Assembly (NCBI RefSeq): GCF_022539505.1 | Contig: NC_061512.1 | Location: 150,147,962 to 150,211,961, forward strand | Length of the DNA: 64,000 nt | Source of the DNA: Lolium rigidum | Lineage: Eukaryota; Streptophyta; Magnoliopsida; Poales; Poaceae | Reading direction: 5' to 3' | In this document: piece by piece, positions 1 through 12,800 of the stretch | Numbering within the stretch: position 1 is the first letter of the stretch | How the letters are laid out: every line of letters starts with the position of its first letter | The notes under the pieces: model-generated | Database searches by the model: none | What the model saw: only the letters and a program-made list of their open reading frames with translations | What the model was told of the DNA's origin: nothing | Made by a program: the position numbers and the translations under genes

Positions 1-1
1 A

Positions 2-838
2 GGAAGCATGACCCACATCCTGGTGATGGTAGATAAATTAACCAAGTGGCTAGAAGTGAAACCTATCACGAAGTGTGATGGGCACACAGCGGTGAAGTTC
101 TTGAAAGAAGTTATCTTGCGGTATGGATACCCGCATAGCATCATCACTGATAATGGGACAAACTTTGTCCAAGGAGAGTTTAAGAGATTCTGTGAGGATA
201 ACAACATCCGGTTGGATTTGTGTTCGGTGGCACACCCGCAAGGCAATGGCCAAGTGGAAAGAACAAATGCGCTGGTGCTTTCCGGTATAAAACCAAGGCT
301 CATTGAACCACTCGAAAAGACACCGGGGTGCTGGCTCGATGAGTTACCATCAGTGTTGTGGAGCATAAGAACAACACTGGACCGGTCTACCGGATACACT
401 CCATTCTTCATGGTCTATGGAGCAGAGGCTGTGATACCGACCGACATTATTCATGACTCACCAAGGGTTCAGATCTATACCGAAGAAGAGGTAAAAGAGA
501 CCCGAGAAAATGATGTGGACCTGCTCGAGGAAGCAAGAGAGCTGGCTTTGGCAAGAACAGCCATATACCAACAAAACCTCAGACGCTATCATAGCCGGAA
601 GGTTAATCCGAGAGTGTTCCGGGAAGGTGACCTGGTGTTACGCCTAGTGCAGCGCACTGAGAGGCGCCACAAACTCTCACCTCCGTGGGAAGGGCCATTC
701 ATTGTGAGCAAGGCTCTGCACAATGATGCCTACTACTTGATCGATGCACAGGAATTGAAGAAAGGAAAGGCGGACAGGTCCGGAGATGAAACGAAGCGCC
801 CATGGAACATAGCTTTGCTCCGTCCTTTCTATTCCTAA
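2..838 (+). CDS. pol: Integrase C-terminal part of Tat1 pol (partial, open at window start)
   Basis: This is the end of a Ty3/gypsy polyprotein. Integrase inserts the cDNA copy into chromosomal DNA. The reading frame is open to the window edge, so the methionine at 8 is internal and not a start. The catalytic core shows the first Asp in VMVDKLTKW, the second in ITDNGTNF and the Glu in GNGQVERTN, the DDE triad of rve-type integrases. A GAEAVIPTDI motif and the basic C-terminal segment with FREGDLVLRLV follow. There is no chromodomain. The frame has no stop until TAA at 836-838, so this part is intact. It belongs with the antisense gene and LTR further right, from which it is split by element 1. 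Confidence 0.93.
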   Translation, partial: GSMTHILVMVDKLTKWLEVKPITKCDGHTAVKFLKEVILRYGYPHSIITDNGTNFVQGEFKRFCEDNNIRLDLCSVAHPQGNGQVERTNALVLSGIKPRLIEPLEKTPGCWLDELPSVLWSIRTTLDRSTGYTPFFMVYGAEAVIPTDIIHDSPRVQIYTEEEVKETRENDVDLLEEARELALARTAIYQQNLRRYHSRKVNPRVFREGDLVLRLVQRTERRHKLSPPWEGPFIVSKALHNDAYYLIDAQELKKGKADRSGDETKRPWNIALLRPFYS

Positions 839-1369
839 AGATGTGCCGTAAGGAATTCCTTTTTTGTACCTTATTTGCTATGAATAAAAGATACCGGCAC
901 CTCGAGTGAGACTCGGGGACTGCCTCTACCGGAATCGCATGCAATGTGTTTATTTTACCGGTTTGGTTGTTGCACAATTTCTTTTCCGGTTTAGTAACGT
1001 GCTAAACCTACCGGAGTCTTCGACTTTGCTGCTGTCCGAAACCCGGCTTCATGGCAAGCAAGATAAACCGGAAGGACCCAAACACGTGAAAACCCCGAAG
1101 GGAAATTGGGAACAAGTAATCCGAGGAAAGTTTAACTAACCTCGGTTGTACCGGTTTTTTGTGAAAAATTTCGAGTTATTTCTAAGTTCAAGAAAGTGCT
1201 TGCTTGGCAAAAGAACTTTGTGACTCATACGCCAAAAAACCCAGAGAGGTAGGAAGGGCCAAAGCAAAAGAACCAAGTGCGTATCAGATTGGATGCGGAA
1301 ACAATTCCGGAATCTTCACTGTGCAAGATCAAAGCGAAACAACAAAGGCAAATTGCTAAAGTAGCATAC
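839..1369 (+). other. Tat1 spacer downstream of pol
   Basis: This is noncoding sequence between the integrase stop and the insertion point of element 1; it continues at 9686-9857. It carries one CTCGGGGACTG motif at about 912-922. The same motif recurs in the 72-bp array at 11195-11556 and resembles the polypurine tract at 21985-21996. No convincing ORF is present. Confidence 0.7.
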
Positions 1370-2804
1370 TGATGTCTACGGGAGCTTCTATTCTTGTAGA
1401 CAGTGTTGGGCCTCCAAGAGCAGAGGTTTGTAGAACAGCAGCAAGTTTCCCTTAAGTGGATCACCCAAGGTTTATCGAACTCAGGGAGGAAGAGGTCAAA
1501 GATATCCCTCTCAAGCAACCACTGCAACCACAAAGCAAGAAGTCTCTTGTGTCCCCAACACACCTAATACACTTGTCGGATGTATAGGTGCACTAGTTCG
1601 GCGAAGAGATAGTGAAATACAAGTAATATGGATGGATATGAGTGGTAATAGTAATCTGAATGAAATATGGCAGCGAGTAAACATGTAACAAAACGAGTAA
1701 ACAAACGGAGATTCGATGCTTGGAAGCAAGGCCTAGGGATCCTGCTTTCACTAGTGGACACTCTCAACAATGATCACATAATAGGACTACTCTACACCCT
1801 CTTGTTGGATGATGAACACCACTAATTGTGTAGGATTACACGAACCCTCAATGCCGGAGTTAACAAGCTCCACAATATTCAATGTTCATATTTAAATAAC
1901 CTTAGAGTGTAAGATAGATCAACACAATTACACCAAGAACTAACATACCATGCACACTTGTCACCATCATACCATGAAGGAGGCATAGATCATATCAATA
2001 CTATCATAGCAATAGTTAACTTCATAATCCACAAGAGATTACAATCATAGCCTACGCCAAGTACTAACACGGATGCACACACTTGTCACCATTACACCGT
2101 GCGGGAGGAATAAAACTACTTTAATAACATCACTAGAGTACCACATAGATGATATTCAACTAGATCACATAAAGAGAGAGATGAACCACATAGCTACAGC
2201 GGATCCCTCGGCCCGGGGGTAGATTACTCCCTCCTCATCATGGAGGCAGCGATGGCGGTGAAGATGGCGGTGGAGACGGCGGTGGAGATGGCTCCGGGGG
2301 CAATTCCCCGTCCGGCAGGGTGCCGGAACAGAGAGTTCTGTCCCCCAAATTGGACTTTCGCGATGGCGGTGGCTCTGGATGGTTTTCTCTGTTTTCGTCC
2401 TTTTCGTCGATGTTTTTAGGTCAGGGACGATTAAATAGGCCGAGAGTCGGAGTCGGAGGGGCCACGGGGTGACCACACCATAGGGGGGGCGCCCCCCCCT
2501 TGGGCCGCGCCGCCCTGTGGTGTGGGGCCCCCCTGGCACCCCTCTGACTCTTCTCCGGTGCTCCGGAAGCTTCCGGGAATTATAAGCCCTTCGGTCTTGA
2601 TTTCGTCGATTCCGAAAATATTTCTTTACTAGGATTTACGAAACCAAAAACAGCGAGAAAACGAAGCGGCCTTTTGGCATCTTGTCAATAGGTTAGTTCC
2701 GAAAAACGCATAAAAAATGATATAAAGTGTGAACAAAACATGTTGGTATTGTCATAAAACAAGCATGGAACATCAGAAATTATAGATACGTTGGAGACGT
2801 ATCA
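1370..2804 (-). repeat. 3' LTR of element 1
   Basis: This matches 8246-9680 almost base for base, with a few substitutions and small indels. Read on the reverse strand it begins TGATACGTCTCCAACGTATC and ends in GTAGACATCA. A TATTTAAT box is seen on the reverse strand near 2431-2438. ORFs inside it are repeated in the other copy and are not genes. Confidence 0.96.
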
Positions 2805-2820
2805 GCATCCCCAAGCTTAG
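2805..2820 (-). other. Polypurine tract of element 1
   Basis: The reverse strand reads CTAAGCTTGGGGATGC directly before the 3' LTR, the place where plus-strand DNA synthesis is primed. Identical copies stand at 4679-4694 and 4737-4752. Shorter relatives lie at about 6046-6058 and 7906-7919. Confidence 0.8.
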
Positions 2821-5387
2821 TTCCTACTCGTCCTCGAGTAGGTAAACGATAAAAGATAATTTACGAGGTGACATGCTACCAACATAATCTTAATCATACT
2901 ATTGTAAAGCATATGAGATGAATGCAGCGATTCAAAACAATGTTAATGCAATGAGTAAACAATTGAATCATATAGCAAAGACTTTTCATGAATAGTACTT
3001 TCAAGACAAGCATCAATAAGTCTTGCATAAGAGTTACTCATAAAGCAATAAATTCAAAGTAAAGACATTGAAGCAACACAATGGAAGATAAAGTTTCAGC
3101 GAGTTGCTTTCAACTTGTAACATGTATATCTCATGGATAGTTGTCAATGCAAAGCAATATAACAAGTATAATATGCAAGTATGTAAGAATCAATGCACAG
3201 TTAATCACAAGTGTTTGCTTCTTGAGGTGGAGAGAGATAGGTGAACTGACTCAACATAAAAGTAAAAAGAATGGTCCTTCAGAGAGGAAAGCATCGATTG
3301 CTATATTTGTGCTAGAACTTTTATTTTGAAAACATGAAACAATTTTGTCAACGGTAGTAATAAAGCATATGAGTTATGTAAATTATATCTTACAAGTTGC
3401 AAGTCTCATGCATAGTATACTAATAGTGCCCGCACCTTGTCCTAATTAGCTTGGACTACCGGATCATCGCAATACACATGTTTTAACCAAGTGTCACAAT
3501 GGGGTACCTCCATGCCGCCTGTACAAAGGTCTAAGGAGAAAGCTCGCATTTTGGATTTCTCGCTTTTGATTATTCTCAACTTAGACATCCATACCGGGAC
3601 AACATGGACAACGAGATAATGGACTCCTCTTTAATGCATAAACATGTGGCAACAATTATTATTCTCATATGAGATTGAGGATATATGTCCAAAACTGAAA
3701 CTTCCACCATGAATCATGGCTTTAGTTAGCGGCCCAATGTTCTTCTCTAAGAATATGCATGCTCCAACCATTAAGGTGGTAGATCTCTCTTACTTCAGAC
3801 AAGACGGACATGCATAGCAACTCACATGATATTCAACAAAGAATAGTTGATGGCGTCCCCAGAAGCATGGTTATCGCAGAACAAGCAACTTAATAAGAGA
3901 TAAAGTGCATAAGTACATATTCAATACCACAATAGTTTTTAAGCTATTTGTCCCATGAGCTATATATTGCAAAGGTGAATGATGGAATTTTAAAGGTAGC
4001 ACTCAAGCAATTTACTTTGGAATGGCGGATAAATACCATGTAGTAGGTAGGTATGGTGGACACAAATGGCATAGTGGTTGGCTCAAGGATTTTGGATGCA
4101 TGAGAAGTATTCCCTCTCGATACAAGGCTTAGGCTAGCAAGGTTGTTTGAAGCAAACACAAGCATAAACTAGTACATCAAAACTTTACATAAAAGACATA
4201 TTACAAGCATTATAAGACTATACATCGTCTTCCCTGTTGTTCAAACACCTCACTAGAAAATATCTAGACTCTAGAGAAACCACTCATGCAAACCAAATTT
4301 TAGCAAGTTCTATGTATTTCTTCACTAATAGGTGCAAAGTATATGATGCAAGAGCTTAAACAAGAGCACAACAATTGCCAAGTATCACATTATTAAAGAC
4401 ATCATACCAATTACTACATGTAGCATTTTCCGTTTCCAACCATATAACAATTAACGAAGCAGTTTCAACCTTCGCCATGAAAATTAAAAGCTAGGAACAC
4501 ATGTGTTCATATGAACCAGCGGAGCGTGTCTCTCTCCCACACAAGCATTTATTCAAACAAAAACAAAAATAGAACCACACAGACGCTCCAAGCAAAGTGC
4601 ATAAGATGTGACGGAATAAAAATATAGTTTCAGGGGAGGAACCTGATAATTTTGTCGATGAAGAAGGGGATGCCTTGGGCATCCCCAAGCTTAGATGCTT
4701 GAATCTTCTTGAAATATGCAGGGATGAACCACCGGGGCATCCCCAAGCTTAGACTTTTCACTCTTCTTGATCATAGTATATCATCCTCCTCTCTTGACCC
4801 TTGAAAACTTCCTTCACACCAAACTCGAAACAAACTTATTAGAGGGTTAGTGCATAATTAAAAATTCACATGTTCAGAGGTGACACAATCATTCTTAACA
4901 CTTCGGACATTGCTCAAAGCTACTGGAAGGTAATGGAACAAAGAAATCCACCCAACACCAGCGAAAGAAGCAGTGCGAAATAAAAGGCAGAATCTGTCAA
5001 AACAGAACAGTCCGTAAAGACGAATTTTAAAAGGGCACCAGACTTGCTCAAATGAAAATTCTCAAATTGAATGAAAGTTGCGTACATATCTGAGGATCAC
5101 TCACGTAAATTGGCTTAATTTTCTGAGTTACCTACGGAGAATTAGACCCAGATTCGTGACAAGCAAAGAAATCTGTTTCTGCGTGAGTAATCCAAATCTA
5201 GTATTCACTTTACTATCAAAGACTTTACTTGGCACAACAAAACACAAAACTAAGATAAGGAGAGGTTGCTACAGTAGTAAACAACTTCCAAGACACAAAT
5301 ATAAAACAAAGTACTGTAGCAAAATATCACATGGGTTATCTCCCAAGAAGTTCTTTCTTTATAGCCGTTACGATGGGCTCAGCAGTT
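2821..5387 (-). other. Element 1 internal 3' noncoding region
   Basis: About 2.6 kb is AT-rich and has only short chance ORFs. The same sequence, diverged and in opposite orientation, fills 17776-20355 of element 2, and part of it fills 23236 to about 24725 of element 3. Shared stretches include the TCGTCCTCGAGTAG box next to the polypurine tract and the block around the two internal polypurine-like copies. Conservation of a long noncoding region in three copies suggests it came with the family and was not random filler. No function can be read from it. Confidence 0.75.
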
Positions 5388-8073
5388 TTAATGATGCACT
5401 TGCAAGAAATAGTATTTGAAGCAAAAGAGAGCATCAAGAGGCAAATTCAAAACACATTTAAGTCTAACATGCTTCCTATGCAGAGGCATCTTGTACACAA
5501 ATGAATTCATGAAGAACAAAGTGACAAGCATAAGAGGATAAAACAAAAGTAGCTTCAAGATTCTCAACATAAAGAGGGGAAACTTAATATTATTGAAATG
5601 CATATAACCATATTTCCCTCTCTCATAATAACTTTCAGTAGCATCATTGATGAAATCCACAATATACCCATCACTTAAAACATTCTTATCATGGTTCATA
5701 TGCATAGAAGTATCATTAAATTTGGCATAAGAAGAGTTATTCTCATTAATAGTAATTGGAGTAAGATTATTATCAAGAATTTGAACATGGTAAACAAATT
5801 GCATATTAAGGGAATTGTTTTTAGTAATCCAATCATTACTATGACAAGTTTCATAAGGATAGTTAGAACCTATATCATAGCATTCTTTATAATAATCATC
5901 AGAGATCGGGGGCACAATGTCATCATAGGAAATAGAATAGTTATCTTTCACAGTCGGTTTATCCGTGTCCACACCATCATTGTTATTAGAAGGAGATGTA
6001 TCAAGAACATAATGACCAGTAGCTAAAGGATTTTCAAACACCTCTTCCCCAAGCTTAGAGCTTTCTATATCATTATGGGAGGAAGCATGGATAGCAATGA
6101 CACTATGGCAATTATTATCATCATTTTCAGAATTAGTTTCCCAGAGATTTGTAATATCAAAAGTAGTGTGCTCATTCAAATCATGATCGCTAATGTATGT
6201 AAAGGGCATAGGAAGATCATCGTATTCAGATTCATTATCATAATAATCATTAGGAGCAACATACTTACAGTTACCTAGCGTTATCTCATTCACGCGGGGA
6301 TACGCCGTTACCTCTTTCTTTTTATTCTCCTTCTTCTTCTTCTTCTTCTTCTTCTTCTTCGTTCCCTTCTTATTGTTCCCTTCTTTAGGAGGAAGAGGCT
6401 TGAAGGGTGGCTTGTCCGCATAACCTGATTTACTTTCAGAAACAATAGAAGAAACTTGGGAGGATCCCTCCTTTTCATTAATTAGTTGAAAACACACAGC
6501 GGTCCTATCATATTTTGGCAAGGTGTCATCTTCTAAAATATTTTGTATGTAAGTATTTGTATGGATATTATCAATGCAATAAGAAAAACACCAATGCAGG
6601 ACATCATCAATATCAAGATCACTCATATGTAACAAAGAGATTTTTCTCGACAGTTCTTCACACCCCAAAAATAAAGTAAGTTCATCATGCTGATTAGGAG
6701 TAATTTCATCATCACAATACAAATTTGCAGCACTCATTGGGTTCAAATTATCATTGGAGGAGCATTGAAAATTAAAATGACCCACTTCATGGCAAACTTC
6801 ACAAATAAAAGGATAGAGGGCACAAACTTTTTTACCAAGATCATCTAGAACCCTAAACCACTTTCTAGTTTTTTCATTAGCATGATGGATACAATATTCA
6901 TCTTTGATTTGATTAATTCCACAAGGTCTATGTATTCCACAAAAATTAACATGCTTATAGGAAATAGCATTCTTAGGAGTTTGAGCATGCTTATTGCAAT
7001 AATTAACAACAATTTCATTATTCAAGAAAGCCTCTTTAAAATGTTCATGATACTTATCAAAATTCTTTTTGGGCAATTCAAAATGAGAAGCAAAGGCTTT
7101 ATAAAGATTTGCAGCAACTTGAGAGTCAAGACCATAAGTAGCACTCATATTTCGAAATTTATCGGTATCCATAAAAGTTTCAATGCATTCATAATCATAA
7201 TTTATACCTGACTCTTTACCTTTGTCGTTCTCCCAATCTTCAGCGTTCTCCTTAATCTGATCAATAAGGTCCCTTTTAAACTCTTCTTTGTTGCGCGTGA
7301 ATGATCCAGAACAAGTAGCATCCAGCAAGGTCTTATCTTGAAAAGAAAGTCTTGCATAGAATATATCAATGACGATATTACCTGGAAGCTCATGATTGGG
7401 GCATTTGAGCATTAAAGACTTCAATCTCTCCCATGCTTGGGCAATACTCTCTCCATCATGAGGCCAGAAATTATATATTCGGTTTTGGTCTTTGTGAATT
7501 TCACTTGGAGGATAGAAATTAGAATAAAATAGAGGCACAATATCCTTCCAATCAAGAGAATGCTCATCCTTCAGCAGTTTATGCCAATGCGCCGCTTTAC
7601 CAGACAACGACATAGAGAATAATTTCTTCTTCACTTCATCCATAGAGATACCTGCACACTTGAATAACCCGCATAATTCATGCAAAAACAGTAAATGATC
7701 TCCAGGATGCACGGTTCCATCCCCTTCATAGCGGTTATCCATAACACGTTCAATAATTTTCATAGGTATTTTATATGGAATACTTTCGGTAGGTGCATTT
7801 AAAATATCACAAGCATCATTAGAGTTATCGCATATGGGAGATAAAGTGTTATCGAGCAAATTTTCTCACCTAAAGATGGGAAGCTAAAAAGATCACGAAA
7901 CTAGCTTCCCCAAGCTTAGACTTCTCCATAGCATTAGCAGTAATTGCATTCATACTAATAACATCGCTACTAGCATGCGAATAAGGTTCCATTGGTTTTT
8001 TAATGTTCGCACCAAAAAATTCTAAATCAGGAAAAAGATTAAAGAGCTCACCAAATTTTTTGTTGTTTTCCAT
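5388..8073 (-). pseudogene. gag: Gag-like gene of element 1 with zinc knuckle and hydrophobic C-terminus, frameshifted near its start
   Basis: The protein should package the element RNA. Translation would start at 8073, but the frame is broken twice, near 7900 and near 7865. The main open frame runs from 7859, a TTG codon just after a stop, to 5388 (823 codons). A Retrotrans_gag-type domain lies at about residues 75-175 with a QAWERLKSL motif. One CCHC knuckle, CEVCHEVGHFNFQC, is near residue 355. A lysine run near residue 500 is encoded by a CTT/AAG microsatellite (about 6327-6361). The C-terminal half is Asn/Asp-rich and ends with a hydrophobic stretch around residues 765-790. I see no protease motif. 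The C-terminal domain resembles nothing I can name with certainty. Confidence 0.85.
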
Positions 8074-8217
8074 TATGCCTAACTAGTGAAAATAAAAACA
8101 AGAAACAAAAAGATGCAATTGCAGGATCTAAAGGAAATAGCTTCGAGCACTCACACACCGGCAACAGTGCTAGGAAATAGCTTAGTAGTCGGAGGATGTG
8201 AATACCTTTTACCTTAC

Positions 8218-8235
8218 CTCCCGGCAACGGCGCCG
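8218..8235 (-). other. Primer-binding site of element 1 (tRNA-Asp type)
   Basis: The reverse strand carries a near match, with two mismatches, to TGGCGCCGTTGCCGGGGA, the complement of the 3' end of plant tRNA-Asp(GUC). It lies 10 bases inside the 5' LTR, behind the spacer AGCACTTTTC that element 2 also has. Confidence 0.88.
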
Positions 8236-8245
8236 GAAAAGTGCT

Positions 8246-9680
8246 TGATGTCTACGGGAGCTTCTATTCTTGTAGACGGTGTTGGGCCTCCAAGAGCGAG
8301 AGGTTTGTAGAACAGCGAGCAAGTTTCCCTTAAGTGGATCACCCAAGGTTTATCGAACTCGGGGAGGAAGAGGTCAAAGATATCCCTCTCAAGCAACCAC
8401 TGCAACCACAAAGCAAGAAGTCTCTTGTGTCCCCAACACACCTAATACACTTGTCGGATGTATAGGTGCACTAGTTCGGCGAAGAGATAGTGAAATACAA
8501 GTAATATGGATGGATATGAGTGGTAATAGTAATCTGAATGAAATATGGCAGCGAGTAAACATGTAACAAAACGAGTAAACAAACGGAGATTCGATGCTTG
8601 GAAGCAAGGCCTAGGGATCCTGTTTTCACTAGTGGACACTCTCAACAATGATCACATAATAGGACTACTCTACACCCTCTTGTTGGATGATGAACACCAC
8701 TAATTGTGTAGGATTACACGAACCCTCAATGCCGGAGTTAACAAGATCCACAATATTCAATGTTCATATTTAAATAACCTTAGAGTGTAAGATAGATCAA
8801 CACAATTACACCAAGAACTAACATAGCATGCACACTGTCACCATCATACCATGAAGGAGGCATAGATCATATCAATACTATCATAGCAATAGTTAACTTC
8901 ATAATCCACAAGAGATTACAATCATAGCCTACGCCAAGTACTAACACGGATGCACACACTTGTCACCATTACACCGTGCGGGAGGAATAAAACTACTTTA
9001 ATAACATCACTAGAGTAGCACATAGATGATATTCAACTAGATCACATAAAGAGAGAGATGAACCACATAGCAACAGCGGAGCCCTCAGCCCCGGGGGTAG
9101 ATTACTCCCTCCTCATCATGGAGGCAGCAATGGCGGTGAAGATGGCGGTGGAGACGGCGGTGGAGATGGCTCCGGGGGCAATTCCCCGTCCGGCAGGGTG
9201 CCGGAACAGAGAGTTCTGTCCCCTGAATTGGACTTTCGCGATGGCGGCGGCTCTGGATGGTTTTCTCTGTTTTCGTCCTTTTCGTCGATGTTTTTAGGTC
9301 AGGGACGATTAAATAGGCCGAGAGTCGGAGTCGGAGGGGCCACGGGGTGACCACACCATAGGGGGGCGCGCCCCCCCTTGGGCCGCGCCGCCCTGTGGTG
9401 TGGGCCCCACGGCACCTCTCTGACTCTTCTCCGGTGCTCCGGAAGCTTCCGGGAATTATAAGCCCTTCGGTCTTGATTTCGTCCGATTCGAAAATATTTC
9501 TTTACTAGGATTTACGAAACCAAAAACAGCAGAAAACAGCAAGCGGCCTTTCGGCATCTCGTCAATAGGTTAGTTCCGAAAAACGCATAAAAATGATATA
9601 AAGTGTGAACAAAACATGTTGGTATTGTCATAAAACAAGCATGGAACATCAGAAATTATAGATACGTTGGAGACGTATCA
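8246..9680 (-). repeat. 5' LTR of element 1
   Basis: It has the same length and ends as 1370-2804. On the reverse strand it is the upstream LTR, so it would hold the promoter for the gag transcript. It is followed by the duplication CATAC at 9681-9685. Confidence 0.96.
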
Positions 9681-9857
9681 CATACCAACATAACTTAATA
9701 AGTTACCGGTATATCAGACACTGGCATAGTAAAGTGTAGCACAGCCAAAAGGATTTCCAAGTATTATCTTACATCAAACACCTCGGCATACCGAGGGTGA
9801 ATTTAACGGACATTGTTTTAAGACAACAAGTGTAGCAAACGAACAAAGCAAGATATT

Positions 9858-12800
9858 TCAGGCAGCAGGAGCTTCTGGGGCTTGATCTGGGACGACGTCG
9901 TCTTCCGGGGCCTCCTCCTCATCCTCGCCGGCATCCTCCTCCTCCGCATCATCAGATAGTTCATCCGCTAAGTCAGCAGGAGGAGGGATGAAGGTGCTGG
10001 TAGGGGCGGACTGGGCAATCCGGTACGCACGGTCCTTGCGCTTCGCAGTCTTGGCAGGATCAGTGTCGGTAGGAGCACCGCCGCGCAAACTGTGGAGGGA
10101 ATCGAGATCCAGCTCCTCGTACCAAGAGCAGGCAACGCGGAGCGCTGCGTCAGCTCCGGCGCGGGCAGATGAACGTCTCCAATCGCTGAACCTCTTGCCG
10201 GCGTCTTTTAGACGATGGGAGAGGAGCGTCAGATTCGCCGGTGGCGCTTCCCCGGGCCACAAGACCTTGAAGATTTGCATGGCCACATCCGGCAGATCGA
10301 CCAGATGCCGGTCCACAGCCCTCATGTGGGAAATCCGGGCGGCCAGCGCAACAAGATGGTCATAGGCGTCCCAGGGCGCATCCGGATTGCTCAGAGCTTG
10401 CTCAGCCCTGCGCTCGGCCACCTTTTTGTACGGGTGCGGCTGAGACTCCGGGAAAAGCTCTGCAAGAAAATAAAAAGAAATAAAAAGGGAACCGGCATAA
10501 GGATATACTGCCGGAAGGTATAAGCTTATAAGCAAAAAAGAAAAGAATAGAGCCTTACTGAGGGCCAGCGCATCGGCTTGAATGACCAACCGGTCATACT
10601 CAGCCTGATCCGACGTGAGCACGGCTGACCTGTCCCGCGCCTCCTTCAGCAGCCGGGACTTCACCTCCAGCTCCTTCCGCAGCTGTGCGCTGACGTCGGT
10701 GAAATCCTTCAGCGACTCTTCCAGCTTGGTCTCAGCGGCAGCCTGGGCCTCCTTGAGCTCCCGCGCGTGCCAGAGTTCGGCTTGCACGAGCTGGTCCTTC
10801 AACTCAGCGGAGACATTCTCCTACGCGTCCAGGGCCTTGCGGTTCTCGACGATGAGCTGCTCCTTTTCAGCTGTAATCCGGAAGAACAAAAGATTAACAA
10901 AAAGAAACCGGTAGATTCAAGAGAGGAAAGACAAACGAACAAGAGAATGGTACCTTTGAGCGCGGAGAGCTGAGCGGAGAGGTCCTCGAAGGAAGCTTCC
11001 GGAAGGGCAGCTGTACAAAGAACTTATGAATATACATTATGAAAAGCAACCGGTACAAAAAGAGGCCGGGAGTTGGAAACTTACCTTGGCATTTGCTGTG
11101 GGCCTCGGATAGATACCGGTGCTCCCAGAGAAGCTCTTCAAAGAGCTGTTTCCGGCTGTCCAGGGTGACCTGTCCAAGTAAGAGATTCCGGTAAGGCTAT
11201 GCTGGCGTGTTATTTCTACAAAAGTTTCGCGCTAAGAACTGTGTGCTCAACCCGAAACTCGGGGACTGGCTATGCCGGATTTTTGTTTCAAGAAAGTTTC
11301 GCGCTAAGAACTGCATGCTCAACCCGAAACTCGGGGACTGGCTATGTCGGTTTCTTGTTTCAAGCAAGTTTCGCGCTAATAACTACGTGCTCAACCCGAA
11401 ACTCGGGGACTGGTTATGCCGGTTTTTTGTCTCACGCAAGTTTCGCGCTAAGAACTGCGTGCTCAACCCGAAACTCGGGGACTGGCTATGCCGGGTTTTT
11501 TTCCAGCAAAGTTTCGCGCTAAGAACTGCGTACTTAACCCGAAACTCAGGGACTGCGAGGATATATCTATAATTTGATAGGTTGAAAACTGGCATTGTTG
11601 AAAAAAGAAAAGGTTTCGGATGTGGAACTTACCACCACGTTGCCGCTGACATCGTGCCACGCGGTGTCAAACTCCTTGACGGCGCGCTTGAGCCGGCTCA
11701 GATGTTGCGCCGTGCTCCGTGGGCCGGAAGGGTCAACGATCGGAAGCTTGTCTTTGCCCAAGCCGCGGGTGGCCGGGGACAAGTCCGCCAGGTTCCACTT
11801 TTCGGCATACGCCTGCAGTGGGCCCAGGTTGACCTCGCCGCGGTTAAGCTCAGTGATCCGGCCTAGCTGAGCTGAGGCTTTCTCACTGGCCATAACGGCA
11901 GCGCGGCCGGCATGCAGCGTTAGTGCCTGCGAACCGGAAGGGGGCGCGGTCGCCGCTGTGACCACCGCAGCAAGTTGCTGGGCGGTGAGAGGGGCGTCTC
12001 CCGGATGAGCTGGCTCGGCGGCCGCAGGTTTGCCGGTAGGAGGTGCCGAAGGAGGTGCTGGCGCGCCCTTGGTTGGCGCAGGAGCATCCGGAGTTTCCTT
12101 GGCCGGTGATGGGCTTACCGGCACGGAAGTTTCCGGCATGGTCTTGGCAGGAGAGGCAGTGGCGTTCTTCTTCTTCTTCTTTGGAGAAGGGGGAACCGGA
12201 GGTTCCGCCCGCTCCGCTTCTTCCTTTCCAGCGCCGATGTTGCTGGCGCCGGTGTCTTCGGTATCTGGAGGGGAAAAGAAATCCTCCTCCGCGCGGTGAT
12301 GAGAAGTATCTGGGGCTGCGCGCCCCGCACTTGTATTGCCTCCCAGAGGAGAGGCTGAAGATTTGCCGGGAGATAATAGAAATAAGAAAAATTATCAACA
12401 GAAGGAGTGATACCGGTGTATCCCTCCATGAAAGAGGTGAAGGAAGAAAGGTAAAAGATCGAGTTCCCCGGAAGATGGTGGGGCTGGAGTTCATAGAAGT
12501 TAAGGAAGCGCCGGAAGAAGTCCGATGCTGGAAGGCCAAAGCCGCGCTCAAAATGAGCGGCGAAGACCACATACTCACCCGGCTGAGGCTCGGGCTGGCG
12601 CTCCTTGCCGGGGATGCGGCACCAAACCTCCTCCGGTATCCTCCGGGAGCGGTAGAGCCAGTCTATCTCCGCCTGGGTCACGTCGGAGCCCATCCAGGCC
12701 CCGAGTGTGTAGGAGTCCAAATCTATGCCGGCGCCCTGACTCGATCTGCCGGCCTCTCCTTGGTTACCGGTAAGCTGAGCGGAGCTACCGGTACCAGCTT

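Larger units (their letters stand above)
1370..9680 (-). mobile_element. Element 1: non-autonomous Athila-like LTR retrotransposon
   Basis: A complete element lies on the reverse strand. Both LTRs are 1435 bp and share the same ends. The 5-bp sequence CATAC stands at 1365-1369 and again at 9681-9685, a perfect target-site duplication. It interrupts Tat1 between its pol gene and its antisense gene. A primer-binding site, a gag-like gene and a polypurine tract are present in the correct order. No protease, reverse transcriptase, RNase H or integrase can be found, so enzymes must come from elsewhere. Between gag and the 3' LTR lie about 2.6 kb without coding potential. Confidence 0.95.

Noticed and set aside
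1225..2539. Reverse ORFs in the LTR (1225-1563, 1511-1770, 2165-2539) and copies at 8214-8648 and 9085-9354
   Set aside because: They repeat in both LTRs of element 1 and show no domain. They are chance frames of LTR DNA.
5388..7859. Long ORF taken as a host gene
   Set aside because: It lies between two LTRs with matching duplications and has a Gag domain and zinc knuckle.
11199..11572. Forward and reverse ORFs with repeated FRAKNC/LNPKLGDWLC-like units
   Set aside because: They are frames of the 72-bp DNA repeat. All frames remain open because the unit length is a multiple of three and has few stops.
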